This document shows positions 49,069-57,332 of a stretch of 64,000 bases of DNA, piece by piece. Positions within the stretch are counted from its first letter, which is position 1, and every line of letters begins with the position of its first letter. The notes beneath the pieces were generated by a model. That model ran no database searches and was not told the origin of the DNA. It worked only from the letters and a program-made list of their open reading frames with translations. The position numbers and the translations under genes are program-made. Source of the stretch: Pseudomonas chlororaphis subsp. chlororaphis (GTDB lineage: Bacteria; Pseudomonadota; Gammaproteobacteria; Pseudomonadales; Pseudomonadaceae); the NCBI RefSeq assembly GCF_003945765.1, contig NZ_CP027712.1:6324001-6388000 (forward strand), written 5' to 3'.

Positions 49069-49476
49069 TCAATGTGCTTGTTCTACTGCGGCGAACCCCG
49101 GCACATGGGCCTTGATCGCGCTCAGCAGCTCTTCCTTGCTGAAAGGCTTGGTCAAAAACTGGTCAGAGCCGACGATGCGACCCTTGGCCTTGTCGAACAG
49201 ACCGTCCTTGGAGGACAGCATAATCACCGGCGTGGACTTGAACGCGCTGTTGTTCTTGATCAACGCGCAGGTCTGATAGCCATCGAGCCGCGGCATCATG
49301 ATGTCGACGAAAATGATGCCCGGGTGGTTGTCGGCGATCTTGGCCAGGGCCTCGAAACCGTCGACCGCGGTGATGACTTCACAGCCCACATTCTTCAGCA
49401 GCGTTTCGGCCGTGCGGCGAATCGTCTTCGAATCATCGATCACCATCACCTTGAGGGCGCTGGATTGCTGTTCCAT
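49069..49476 (-). CDS. pilG: Type IV pilus response regulator PilG
   Basis: PilG is the CheY-like receiver that, when phosphorylated by ChpA, promotes pilus extension. The 135-aa product starts MEQQSSALKVMVIDDSKTIR and has IIFVDIMMPRLDGYQTCALIK near residue 55 with the acceptor aspartate, and FLTKPFSKEELL near residue 108. ATG 49476 matches the known PilG start; upstream in-frame codons are in the promoter. It is the first gene of the pilGHIJ-chpAC operon and is divergent from gshB across 236 bp, where no clear promoter boxes were identified. Confidence 0.97.
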   Translation of the reverse strand: MEQQSSALKVMVIDDSKTIRRTAETLLKNVGCEVITAVDGFEALAKIADNHPGIIFVDIMMPRLDGYQTCALIKNNSAFKSTPVIMLSSKDGLFDKAKGRIVGSDQFLTKPFSKEELLSAIKAHVPGFAAVEQAH

Positions 49477-49712
49477 ATCTGCTCTACCATCGCCACAGCG
49501 AATCGATTTTCTGCCCGTACTGGTGGCCAATGCCTCAAGCCCTTGATGTTCAAGGCCTGAGCACGGCATGCGAGCCTTTTTAGCATACTCTCCCCATGCA
49601 ATCTATCGGCCGACCGGCGCGGTGGTTTTTCCTTGACCGGGAACCGCCCGGACGCCACTCTGACGCCAATTTTGCAAGCCATTGCGCCCACTAATTTTCG
49701 AGGAAACCGCCC

Positions 49713-50669
49713 ATGAGCGTTCGCGTCGGGATTGTCATGGACCCTATCGCCAGCATCTCCTATAAGAAGGACAGCTCGCTGGCCATGCTGCTGGCCGCCC
49801 AGGAGCGCGGCTGGACCCTGTTCTATATGGAACAGCGCGACCTGTACCAGGCGACCGGTGGCGTGGCCCGGGCGCGGATGCGTCCGCTGAAGGTGTTCGC
49901 CGACCCGCACAAGTGGTTCGAACTGGAAGCCGAGACCGACAGCGCCCTGAGCGAGCTGGACGTGATCCTGATGCGCAAGGACCCACCGTTCGACATGGAG
50001 TTCGTCTACTCCACCTACCTGCTGGAACAGGCCGAGCGCGACGGCGTGCTGGTGGTCAACAAGCCGCAGAGCCTGCGTGACTGCAATGAAAAGCTGTTCG
50101 CCACCCTGTTCCCGCAGTGCACGCCGCCGACCATCGTCAGCCGTCGTCCGGACGTGTTGCGCGAATTCGCCGACCATCACGGCGACGTGATCCTCAAGCC
50201 GCTGGACGGCATGGGCGGTTCGTCGATCTTCCGTCACACCGCTGGCCACCCGAACCTCTCGGTGATCCTCGAAACCCTGACCCAGCATGGCAAGCAGCAG
50301 ATCATGATCCAGGAGTACCTGCCGGCCATCGTCGATGGCGACAAACGCATCCTGATGATCGACGGCGAACCTGTGGATTACTGCCTGGCGCGGATTCCCG
50401 CCCAGGGTGAAACCCGTGGCAACCTTGCCGCCGGTGGCCGTGGCGAAGCCCGGCCGCTGACCGAGAAAGATCGCTGGATCGCCGCACAGGTCGGCCCGAC
50501 CCTGCGCGAGAAAGGCCTGCTGTTCGTGGGGCTCGACGTGATCGGCGAGCACCTGACCGAAATCAACGTCACCAGCCCGACCTGCATCCGCGAGATCGAC
50601 AACGCCTTTGGCACCAACATCGGCGCAATGCTGATGGATGCCATCGATCAGAAGCTCAAGGCTCGTTGA
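49713..50669 (+). CDS. gshB: Glutathione synthetase
   Basis: GshB ligates glycine to gamma-glutamylcysteine with ATP. The 318-aa product starts MSVRVGIVMDPIASISYKKD and has the ATP-grasp signatures VILKPLDGMGGSSIFR near residue 160 and GLDVIGEHLTEINVTSPTCIREI near residue 270. GAGGAAA precedes the ATG. gshB next to tonB and the pil-chp operon is the standard Pseudomonas order. Confidence 0.97.
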   Translation: MSVRVGIVMDPIASISYKKDSSLAMLLAAQERGWTLFYMEQRDLYQATGGVARARMRPLKVFADPHKWFELEAETDSALSELDVILMRKDPPFDMEFVYSTYLLEQAERDGVLVVNKPQSLRDCNEKLFATLFPQCTPPTIVSRRPDVLREFADHHGDVILKPLDGMGGSSIFRHTAGHPNLSVILETLTQHGKQQIMIQEYLPAIVDGDKRILMIDGEPVDYCLARIPAQGETRGNLAAGGRGEARPLTEKDRWIAAQVGPTLREKGLLFVGLDVIGEHLTEINVTSPTCIREIDNAFGTNIGAMLMDAIDQKLKAR

Positions 50670-50743
50670 TCCAGAACTGCCAAGCACAAACCAACATTGC
50701 GTTATCATGCGCCGCCTGTGAAACGCGCGATGTTGGTCTTGTG

Positions 50744-50770
50744 ATGCTTTTTGTGATGTTGAACCGCTGA
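50744..50770 (+). other. Mini-cistron 1 before tonB3 (8 codons)
   Basis: ATG CTT TTT GTG ATG TTG AAC CGC TGA would encode MLFVMLNR. Its stop shares a base with the next ATG (TGATG). Whether it is translated is unknown; no strong ribosome site precedes it. Together with the following mini-cistron it lies between gshB and tonB3. Confidence 0.4.
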
Positions 50771-50790
50771 TGACTTTTGTGAACCGCTGA
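50770..50790 (+). other. Mini-cistron 2 before tonB3 (6 codons)
   Basis: ATG ACT TTT GTG AAC CGC TGA would encode MTFVNR. Its stop overlaps the tonB3 start codon as TGATG. The unit is a near-copy of the end of mini-cistron 1 (TTTTGTG and GAACCGCTGATG occur twice), so it probably arose by a tandem duplication. Confidence 0.4.
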
Positions 50791-51689
50791 TGGCTCTCCC
50801 TTCCGATCTGCCCCCCGAGCTGGCCCACAGCGGCGTGCGCCCGGCCGATCGCCTGGGGTTTACCCTGTTCCTGGCCGCCCTGCTGCATATCGCGCTGATT
50901 CTCGGCCTGGGTTTCTCCTTCGCCGAACCCAAGCAGATCAGCAAGACCCTGGAAATTACCCTGGCCACTTTCAAGAGCGAGACCAAGCCGAAGAAGGCCG
51001 ATTTCCTCGCCCAGGAAAACCAGCAAGGCAGCGGCACCCTGGACAAGAAAGCGATCCCGAAGACCACCGAAGTGGCGCCGTTCCAGGAAAACAAAGTCAA
51101 TAAGGTCACCCCGCCGCCTCCGGCCAAGACCGAGGTCAAGGAAGCCGCGCCCAAGGCCGCGGTCGCCACTACCGCGCCGAAGCCGAAAAAGACCGTCACC
51201 AAGCGTGAAGAGGTCAAGACCGAGGCCAAACCCAAGGTTCCCGTGCCGACGTTCGACAGCGAGCAGCTGTCCAGCGACATCGCCAGCCTGGAGGCCGAAC
51301 TGGCCCAGGAGCAGCAGCTGTACGCCAAGCGCCCGCGCATCCACCGCCTGAGCGCGGCCTCGACCATGCGCGACAAGGGCGCCTGGTACAAGGACGAGTG
51401 GCGCAAGAAGGTCGAGCGCATCGGCAACCTCAACTACCCGGAAGAAGCCCGGCGCAAGCAGATCTACGGCAACCTGCGGCTGATGGTCTCGATCAACCGC
51501 GACGGTTCTCTGTACGAGGTGCTGGTGCTGGAGTCCTCCGGCCAGCCGCTGCTGGACCAGGCGGCGCAACGCATCGTACGCCTGGCGGCACCGTTCGCGC
51601 CCTTTACCGGTGACCTGTCGGATATCGACCGCCTGGAGATCATCCGCACCTGGAAGTTCGCCCGCGGCGACCGGCTGTCCAGCAACTGA
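50790..51689 (+). CDS. tonB3: TonB-family energy transducer (TonB3)
   Basis: TonB proteins pass proton-motive energy to outer-membrane proteins. The 299-aa product has one N-terminal membrane segment (GFTLFLAALLHIALILGLGF, about residues 26-45), a long Pro/Lys-rich periplasmic spacer (about 60-155) and a C-terminal TonB domain with NLNYPEEARRKQIYGNLRLMVSI near residue 213. Position between gshB and yqgE/algH matches P. aeruginosa PA0406 (tonB3), reported to be needed for twitching motility; I apply that name by synteny. There is no ribosome site before ATG 50790, and the stop of a mini-cistron overlaps it. Confidence 0.88.
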   Translation: MALPSDLPPELAHSGVRPADRLGFTLFLAALLHIALILGLGFSFAEPKQISKTLEITLATFKSETKPKKADFLAQENQQGSGTLDKKAIPKTTEVAPFQENKVNKVTPPPPAKTEVKEAAPKAAVATTAPKPKKTVTKREEVKTEAKPKVPVPTFDSEQLSSDIASLEAELAQEQQLYAKRPRIHRLSAASTMRDKGAWYKDEWRKKVERIGNLNYPEEARRKQIYGNLRLMVSINRDGSLYEVLVLESSGQPLLDQAAQRIVRLAAPFAPFTGDLSDIDRLEIIRTWKFARGDRLSSN

Positions 51690-51701
51690 CTCCCTACCTC
51701 T

Positions 51702-51847
51702 TGTAGCCGCTGCCGAGCCTGCGAGGCTGCGTACGGGCGCGTAGCGGCGGCAAAAAATGTCCATGCGGTGTGCCAGGCAAACCGTGCGGGCAGATTTGCG
51801 CCTGCTGCGCAGTCGTACGCAGCCTCGCAGGCTCGACAGCGGCTACA
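51702..51847. repeat. Long REP pair after tonB3
   Basis: TGTAGCCGCTGCCGAGCCTG at 51702-51721 (continuing CGAGGCTGCGTACG) is inverted at about 51815-51847 (CGTACGCAGCCTCGCAGGCT to GCGGCTACA). It is the same family as the pair at 38870-39016, with a similar arm length and an unrelated centre. Confidence 0.9.
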
Positions 51848-51913
51848 GGATTCATGGGGAATGAGAGCATCCCCAGCTTGTCAGTTCGCCCCTCCACCGC
51901 CACACTAGCGCTC

Positions 51914-52483
51914 ATGAAAAACGTCAGCCCCAGCTACCTCAAGCATCACTTCCTGATCGCCATGCCGCACATGGCCGACCCGAACTTTGCGCACACCTTG
52001 ACCTACATCGTCGAGCACAATGCCAATGGCGCCATGGGGTTGGTGGTCAACCGTCCGCAGGACCTGAACCTCGCCGATATCCTCGAGCAATTGCGCCCCG
52101 AGATCGACCCGCCAGCGCTCTGCCAGCATGTGCCGATCTTCATCGGCGGCCCGGTGCAGACCGATCGCGGTTTTGTCCTGCACCCCAGCGGCCCGACCTT
52201 CCAGGCCACGGTCGAGCTTGATGGCCTGTCGCTGTCGACGTCCCAGGACGTGCTGTTCGCCATCGCCGATGGCGTCGGTCCGGCCAAAAGCCTGATCGCC
52301 CTCGGTTATGCCGGCTGGGAAGCCGGGCAGCTGGAAGCCGAGCTGGCGGACAACGCCTGGCTGACCTGCCCGTTCGACGCCGACATCCTGTTCAACACCA
52401 GCAGCGAACTGCGCCTGGAGGCGGCGGCCAGGCACCTGGGCATCAACCTCGCCCTGCTGACCAGCCAGGCGGGCCACGCCTGA
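51914..52483 (+). CDS. algH: YqgE/AlgH family protein
   Basis: The 189-aa YqgE/AlgH protein starts MKNVSPSYLKHHFLIAMPHM with the family motif MADPNFAHTLTYIVEHNANGAMGLVVNRP near residue 20, and has FIGGPVQTDRGFVLH near residue 76. AlgH was named for an effect on alginate genes in P. aeruginosa; its biochemical role is unclear. ATG 51914 begins the conserved region. The stop overlaps the ruvX ATG by one base, as in most gammaproteobacteria. Confidence 0.94.
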   Translation: MKNVSPSYLKHHFLIAMPHMADPNFAHTLTYIVEHNANGAMGLVVNRPQDLNLADILEQLRPEIDPPALCQHVPIFIGGPVQTDRGFVLHPSGPTFQATVELDGLSLSTSQDVLFAIADGVGPAKSLIALGYAGWEAGQLEAELADNAWLTCPFDADILFNTSSELRLEAAARHLGINLALLTSQAGHA

Positions 52484-52920
52484 TGGCCCTGCGACTGATC
52501 CTCGGGTTCGACTACGGCACCAAGCAGATCGGCGTGGCGGTAGGCCAGGCCATCACCGGCCAGGCCCGCGAGCTGTGCACCCTGAAGGCGCAGAACGGCG
52601 TGCCGGACTGGAATCAGGTCGAAGCCCTGATCAAGGAATGGAAGCCGGATGCGGTGGTGGTCGGCCTGCCATTGAACATGGACGGCACCCCGAGCGAGAT
52701 GTGCGTGCGCGCCGAGAAATTCGCCCGGCGCCTCAATGGCCGCTACAACCTGCCCTTCTATACCCATGACGAACGCCTGACCACCTTCGAGGCCAAGGGC
52801 GAACGCCTGGCCCGCGGCGGCCAGAAAGGCAGTTACCGCGACAACCCGGTCGACGCCATCGCCGCCGCCCTGCTGCTGCAAGGCTGGCTCGACGAAAACG
52901 CAGCGCTGTTGAACAACTGA
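52483..52920 (+). CDS. ruvX: Holliday-junction resolvase-like protein RuvX (YqgF)
   Basis: RuvX has an RNase H-like fold and takes part in 16S rRNA 5' processing, possibly also junction cleavage. The 145-aa product begins [20 protein letters not shown] with the first acidic residue in FDYGTK, followed by [16 protein letters not shown] near residue 58, [14 protein letters not shown] (here [12 protein letters not shown]) near residue 93, and [16 protein letters not shown] near the end. ATG 52483 shares one base with the algH stop (TGATG). Confidence 0.95.
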   Translation: MALRLILGFDYGTKQIGVAVGQAITGQARELCTLKAQNGVPDWNQVEALIKEWKPDAVVVGLPLNMDGTPSEMCVRAEKFARRLNGRYNLPFYTHDERLTTFEAKGERLARGGQKGSYRDNPVDAIAAALLLQGWLDENAALLNN

Positions 52921-52939
52921 AACGCCGAATCCTGAAGAT

Positions 52940-52962
52940 GCGTGGTCAACCCCCGACCACGC
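52940..52962 (+). repeat. Stem-loop between ruvX and pyrR
   Basis: GCGTGGTC pairs perfectly with GACCACGC across AACCCCC. No T-run follows, so it may attenuate rather than fully terminate. Nothing else is evident in the 121-bp gap. Confidence 0.5.
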
Positions 52963-53041
52963 GCCTCCTGGCCACAACACCAGCCGTAAGACCCTGCGCC
53001 TTGCTGCATGCAACCAGGCGCGGGCCCACGAAGGAGCAATC

Positions 53042-53548
53042 ATGAGCCTGCCCAATCCCGCCGAACTGATCAGCCAGATGGCCGTGCGTCTCACCGCCCA
53101 CCTGGAACAACGCGCCATCAGCGAGCCCCGCTATATCGGCATCCGTACCGGCGGCGTCTGGGTCGCCCAGGCCCTGCTCGCCGAACTGGGCAGCGACGCG
53201 CCGCTGGGCACCCTGGATGTGTCCTTCTACCGCGACGACTTCAGCCAGAACGGCCTGCATCCGCAAGTGCGCCCTTCCGAGCTGCCGTTCGAGATCGAGG
53301 GCCAGCACCTGATCCTGATCGACGACGTGCTGATGAGCGGCCGCACCATCCGCGCCGCCCTCAACGAGCTGTTCGACTACGGCCGCCCGGCCAGCGTGAC
53401 CCTGGTCTGCCTGCTGGACCTGGACGCCGCCGAGCTGCCGATTCGTCCGAACGTGGTCGGCGCCACCCTGTCGCTGGCCGCCCACGAGCGGGTAAAATTG
53501 TCCGGTCCTGCGCCGCTTCAACTCGAGCTTCAAGACCTCGCCCTTTAA
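53042..53548 (+). CDS. pyrR: Bifunctional pyr operon regulator / uracil phosphoribosyltransferase
   Basis: The 168-aa protein has a type I phosphoribosyltransferase fold with PRPP-binding loop [21 protein letters not shown] near residue 97. It starts [20 protein letters not shown]. In Bacillus PyrR binds pyr mRNA; in Pseudomonas it sits just upstream of pyrB and its regulatory mode is debated. AAGGAG lies before the ATG. pyrB starts 26 bp after its stop, so the genes are in one operon. Confidence 0.94.
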   Translation: MSLPNPAELISQMAVRLTAHLEQRAISEPRYIGIRTGGVWVAQALLAELGSDAPLGTLDVSFYRDDFSQNGLHPQVRPSELPFEIEGQHLILIDDVLMSGRTIRAALNELFDYGRPASVTLVCLLDLDAAELPIRPNVVGATLSLAAHERVKLSGPAPLQLELQDLAL

Positions 53549-53574
53549 TTCGCCCCTCTAAAGAGTCCATTGCG

Positions 53575-54579
53575 ATGACGCCTCTAGACGCCAAGCGCCC
53601 GCTGCAGCTCAACGATCAGGGCCAGCTGCGCCACTTCCTCTCGCTCGACGGTCTGCGTCGCGAGCTGCTGACGGAAATCCTCGACACCGCCGACTCCTTC
53701 CTCGAAGTCGGCGCCCGGGCGGTGAAGAAAGTCCCTCTGCTGCGCGGCAAGACCGTGTGCAACGTGTTCTTCGAAAACTCCACCCGCACCCGCACCACCT
53801 TCGAACTGGCGGCCCAGCGCCTGTCGGCGGACGTGATCACGCTCAACGTGTCCACCTCCTCGGCCAGCAAGGGTGAAACCCTGCTCGACACCCTGCGCAA
53901 CCTCGAAGCCATGGCCGCCGACATGTTCGTCGTGCGCCACGGCGACTCCGGCGCCGCGCACTTCATCGCCGAGCATGTGTGCCCGCAGGTGGCGATCATC
54001 AACGGCGGCGACGGCCGCCACGCCCACCCGACCCAGGGCATGCTCGACATGCTCACCATCCGTCGGCACAAGGGCGGTTTCGAAAACCTCTCGGTGGCCA
54101 TCGTCGGCGACATCCTGCACTCGCGGGTGGCGCGCTCGAACATGCTGGCCCTGAGAACCCTGGGTTGCCCGGACATCCGCGTGATCGCGCCCAAGACCCT
54201 GCTGCCGATCGGCATCGAGCAATACGGGGTGAAGGTTTACACCGACATGGCCGAAGGCCTGAAAGACGTCGACGTGGTGATCATGCTGCGCCTGCAGCGT
54301 GAGCGCATGCAGGGCGGCCTGCTGCCGAGCGAGGGCGAGTTCTACCGCCTGTTCGGCCTGACCACCGCGCGCCTGGCCGGCGCCAAGCCGGACGCCATCG
54401 TCATGCACCCGGGCCCGATCAACCGCGGCGTGGAGATCGAATCGGCGGTGGCCGACGGTCCGCACTCGGTGATCCTCAACCAGGTGACCTACGGCATCGC
54501 GGTACGCATGGCCGTACTGTCCATGGCCATGAGCGGGCAGACCGCCCAGCGACAATTCGAGCAGGAGAACGCCCAGTGA
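53575..54579 (+). CDS. pyrB: Aspartate carbamoyltransferase catalytic subunit
   Basis: PyrB catalyses carbamoyl phosphate plus aspartate to carbamoyl aspartate, the committed step in pyrimidine synthesis. The 334-aa product has the carbamoyl-phosphate motif [19 protein letters not shown] near residue 64, and HARVARSN-like (here [13 protein letters not shown]) near residue 180, and [11 protein letters not shown] near residue 281. Pseudomonas ATCases are dodecamers of PyrB with the inactive dihydroorotase PyrC'. Its stop overlaps the next GTG start by four bases (GTGA). Confidence 0.97.
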   Translation: MTPLDAKRPLQLNDQGQLRHFLSLDGLRRELLTEILDTADSFLEVGARAVKKVPLLRGKTVCNVFFENSTRTRTTFELAAQRLSADVITLNVSTSSASKGETLLDTLRNLEAMAADMFVVRHGDSGAAHFIAEHVCPQVAIINGGDGRHAHPTQGMLDMLTIRRHKGGFENLSVAIVGDILHSRVARSNMLALRTLGCPDIRVIAPKTLLPIGIEQYGVKVYTDMAEGLKDVDVVIMLRLQRERMQGGLLPSEGEFYRLFGLTTARLAGAKPDAIVMHPGPINRGVEIESAVADGPHSVILNQVTYGIAVRMAVLSMAMSGQTAQRQFEQENAQ

Positions 54580-55847
54580 AGCTCAGCATTCTCGGCGCCC
54601 GTGTCATCGATCCAAGCAGCGGCCTGGATCAAGTCAGCGATATCCATCTGGAAGCCGGCAAGATCGTCGCCATCGGCGCCGCGCCCGCCGGTTTCAGCGC
54701 GGTTGAAAGCCTCGACGCCAAGGGCCTGGTGGCCGCGCCCGGGCTGGTGGACCTGAACGTCTCCCTGCGCGAGCCGGGCTACAGCCGCAAAGGCACCATC
54801 GCCAGCGAAACCCGCGCCGCCGCGGCCGGTGGCGTCACCAGCCTGTGCTGCCCGCCGCGCACCAAGCCGGTGCTGGACACCTCGGCGGTGGCCGAGCTGA
54901 TCCTCGATCGCGCCCGCGAGGCCGGCAACACCAAGGTGTTCCCGATCGGCGCCCTGAGCAAAGGCCTGGACGGCGAACAGCTGGCCGAGCTGATCGCCCT
55001 GCGCGACGCCGGTTGCGTGGCCTTCGGCAACGGCCTGGAGGGCTTTCGCAGCACCCGTACGCTGTGCCGGGCGCTGGAGTACGCGGCGACCTTCGACCTG
55101 ACGGTGATTTTCCACTCCCAGGACCGCGACCTGGCCGAAGGCGGCCTGGCCCACGAAGGCGCCACCGCCAGCTTCCTCGGCCTGCCGGGCATTCCGGAAA
55201 CCGCGGAAACCGTGGCCCTGGCCCGTGACCTGCTGCTGGTGGAGCAAAGCGGCGTGCGCGCCCACTTCAGCCAGCTGACCAGCGCCCGGGGCGTGGCCCT
55301 GATCGCCCAGGCCCAGGCCCGTGGCCTGCCGGTGACCGCCGACGTGGCCCTGTACCAGCTGATCCTCACCGACGACGCGCTGATCGACTTCTCCAGCCTC
55401 TATCACGTCCAGCCGCCGCTGCGCTCGCGCGCCGACCGCGAAGGCCTGCGCGAGGCCGTGAAGTCCGGGGTGGTCCAGGCCATCTCCAGCCATCACCAGC
55501 CCCACGAACGCGACGCCAAGCTGGCGCCTTTCGGCGCCACCGAGCCGGGCATCAGCAGCGTCGAGCTGCTGCTGCCGCTGGCCATGACCCTGGTGGAAGA
55601 CGGTCTGCTCGACTTGTCGACCCTGCTGGCCCGCCTGAGCAGCGGCCCGGCCGACGCCCTGCGCCTGCCAGCCGGCAAGCTGGCGGTGGGCGCTCCGGCG
55701 GACCTGGTGCTGTTCGACCCGAGCACGTCCACGGTGGCTGGCGAACACTGGTTGTCGAAAGGCGAGAACTGCCCGTTCCTCGGCCATAGCCTGCCGGGCG
55801 TGGTGCGTTACACCCTGGTGGATGGACGGATCAGCCACAAGGGCTGA
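54576..55847 (+). CDS. pyrC': Inactive dihydroorotase-like subunit PyrC'
   Basis: The 423-aa protein has the dihydroorotase amidohydrolase fold but lacks the first metal motif: where active enzymes have DxHxHxRDPG it reads [11 protein letters not shown] near residue 62. The loss of both histidines fits PyrC' of P. putida and P. aeruginosa, a structural partner needed to assemble active aspartate carbamoyltransferase. It begins at GTG 54576, overlapping the pyrB stop, so subunits are made in step. A catalytic PyrC must lie elsewhere in the genome. Confidence 0.95.
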   Translation: MKLSILGARVIDPSSGLDQVSDIHLEAGKIVAIGAAPAGFSAVESLDAKGLVAAPGLVDLNVSLREPGYSRKGTIASETRAAAAGGVTSLCCPPRTKPVLDTSAVAELILDRAREAGNTKVFPIGALSKGLDGEQLAELIALRDAGCVAFGNGLEGFRSTRTLCRALEYAATFDLTVIFHSQDRDLAEGGLAHEGATASFLGLPGIPETAETVALARDLLLVEQSGVRAHFSQLTSARGVALIAQAQARGLPVTADVALYQLILTDDALIDFSSLYHVQPPLRSRADREGLREAVKSGVVQAISSHHQPHERDAKLAPFGATEPGISSVELLLPLAMTLVEDGLLDLSTLLARLSSGPADALRLPAGKLAVGAPADLVLFDPSTSTVAGEHWLSKGENCPFLGHSLPGVVRYTLVDGRISHKG

Positions 55848-55863
55848 GTCCTGCGGCACCTGT

Positions 55864-55939
55864 TATCGCGGACAAGTCGGATCGCCGCCCGCTCGCTCCT
55901 ACAGATAAAACATCCGTAGGAGCGGGGCTTGCCCGCGAT
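55864..55939. repeat. REP pair after pyrC'
   Basis: ATCGCGGACAAG with GCTCGCTCCTACAG (55864-55904) faces CGTAGGAGCGGGGCTTGCCC and CGCGAT (about 55914-55939), a slightly degenerate inverted pair of the GTAGGAGC family between convergent genes. Confidence 0.82.
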
Positions 55940-55953
55940 GACGCTCTCGATAC

Positions 55954-56373
55954 TTAACGCCGCTGCGCGTTACGCAACGACACCTGGTCGTTCAGCGTCC
56001 AGAAGTCATACAAGACCCCCAGAAAGAACACCCCGCCAGTCAGCAGGTACAGCAGGCCGCTGATCCATTTGCCCTGATACATGCGGTGCACGCCGAAGAT
56101 CCCGAGAAAGGTCAGGAGGATCCAGGCGACGCTGTATTCGATGGGTCCCGGGGTAAAACGCAGGTCGGCCTCACGGTCCATGGCCGGGATCAGGAACAGG
56201 TCGATCAGCCAGCCGATGCCCAGCAAGCCCAGGGTGAAAAACCAGATGGTTCCGGTAACTGGCTTGCCGTAATAGAAGCGGTGGGAGCCGGTAAAACCGA
56301 AAATCCACAACAGGTAACCGATCACCTTGCTGTGGGTGTCATGGGTCGAACCGTCCGGGCGATAGGTGTTCAT
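55954..56373 (-). CDS. TM2-domain membrane protein
   Basis: The 139-aa protein has two TM2-like hairpins, each with a G/W-rich pair of membrane segments: VIGYLLWIFGFTGSHRFYYGKPVTGTIWFFTLGLLGIGWLIDLF near residue 17 and SVAWILLTFLGIFGVHRMYQGKWISGLLYLLTGGVFFLGVLYDFW near residue 82. TM2 proteins are small inner-membrane proteins of unknown function. ATG 56373 starts the protein as MNTYRPDGSTHDTHSKV. It is convergent with pyrC'. Confidence 0.9.
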   Translation of the reverse strand: MNTYRPDGSTHDTHSKVIGYLLWIFGFTGSHRFYYGKPVTGTIWFFTLGLLGIGWLIDLFLIPAMDREADLRFTPGPIEYSVAWILLTFLGIFGVHRMYQGKWISGLLYLLTGGVFFLGVLYDFWTLNDQVSLRNAQRR

Positions 56374-56623
56374 TGAGTACCTCGTTCCACGCAATAGATA
56401 AATTTTCTTTAATTCTTTGTGACTTTTTTACAGGCAGCCGACGTGTGGCAAATGTTAAGGTCGCTGCCATGAAACCCTTGTACTGCCTGACTTCTGTCGG
56501 ACAATTGCGTCAATTTGCCGCCTCTTCAGCGAATTTGACCTCCAGGTTGAATCGACCAACGGCCTGAGAAGTGACAAAAAAGCTGTTATAAAGTTGCGCG
56601 CTAACCCATATGAGCCTTGCCTA
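56374..56623. promoter_or_regulatory. AT-rich divergent region between TM2 and NlpC/P60 genes
   Basis: This 250-bp gap is AT-rich near both ends. A TATAAA at 56587-56592 could be a -10 box for the NlpC/P60 gene, but no convincing -35 is 16-18 bp upstream. A 64-codon frame here shows no coding character. Confidence 0.35.
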
Positions 56624-57256
56624 ATGCGTCCATTTTTCAAGACATGGCTAACCATTTGCCTATTGATGCCACTGGCTGCCCACGCCACCAATCGTGAGCA
56701 ACGTCTTCCCAACGTGAACGGCTTCACTCCAAAAGCCCACGTCACCCAAATCAGCAAGAACAGCTCCAAGAACAAGCTGTCGGTCAAACGCCCGACTCAC
56801 CTGAGCAGCGTCAGCAGCAAGCCGGTACCGCAGATGGCGGCCAAGCAGAGCAGCACCGTGCTCAGCCGTGCCGTCAACGTACTGGGTACTCCTTACCGTT
56901 GGGGCGGCAGCAGCCCAAGTAAAGGCTTCGACTGCAGCGGCCTGGTGAAATACGCCTTCAACGACGTCGCCGCCGTCGATCTGCCGCGCACCTCGAACGC
57001 CATGGCCAGCGGTCACGGGCAGAAAGTCGAGCGCAAGGACCTCAAGCCTGGCGACCTGCTGTTCTTCAACCTCAAGAGCCGCCGGGTCAACCACGTCGCC
57101 ATCTACCTGGGCAACGATCGCTTCATCCACGCGCCGCGCCGCGGCAAGTCGGTGACCATCGATACCCTGAAGAAGCCGTACTGGGACAAGAACTACGTAG
57201 TGGCCAAGCGGGTCCTGCCAAAAGAGCAGAACACCCTGCGCATCGTTCAGCGCTGA
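56624..57256 (+). CDS. NlpC/P60-family cell-wall peptidase
   Basis: The 210-aa product has a signal peptide (MRPFFKTWLTICLLMPLAAHA) and a C-terminal NlpC/P60 papain-like domain. The catalytic cysteine is in GFDCSGLVKYAF near residue 105, the histidine in RVNHVAIYLGNDRFIHAP near residue 150, and the third polar residue is the second histidine, in FIHAP. These enzymes cut peptidoglycan stem peptides in the periplasm. The middle region (about 30-75) is Lys/Ser-rich and unstructured. It is convergent with pilT. Confidence 0.92.
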   Translation: MRPFFKTWLTICLLMPLAAHATNREQRLPNVNGFTPKAHVTQISKNSSKNKLSVKRPTHLSSVSSKPVPQMAAKQSSTVLSRAVNVLGTPYRWGGSSPSKGFDCSGLVKYAFNDVAAVDLPRTSNAMASGHGQKVERKDLKPGDLLFFNLKSRRVNHVAIYLGNDRFIHAPRRGKSVTIDTLKKPYWDKNYVVAKRVLPKEQNTLRIVQR

Positions 57257-57268
57257 TCGCCCTCCCTG

Positions 57269-57308
57269 ATCGCGAGTCATCGAGCCACCACGCTCGATGG
57301 CTCGCGAT
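57269..57308. terminator. Stem-loop between convergent NlpC/P60 and pilT genes
   Basis: ATCGCGAGTCATCGAG pairs with CTCGATGGCTCGCGAT (one T-G wobble) around CCACCACG. It is symmetrical and lies between two gene ends, so it may stop both transcripts, although no T-run is present. Confidence 0.6.
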
Positions 57309-57332
57309 TGCATTTGCCGCCCCGATACCTCT

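Noticed and set aside
49446-51764. 772-codon minus-strand frame across gshB and tonB3
   Set aside because: Antisense to two well-supported genes; repetitive Gly/Leu/Ala/Asp composition typical of GC-rich shadows.
56373-56567. 64-codon plus-strand frame before the NlpC/P60 gene
   Set aside because: No ribosome site, odd composition, and it lies in AT-rich promoter-like sequence.
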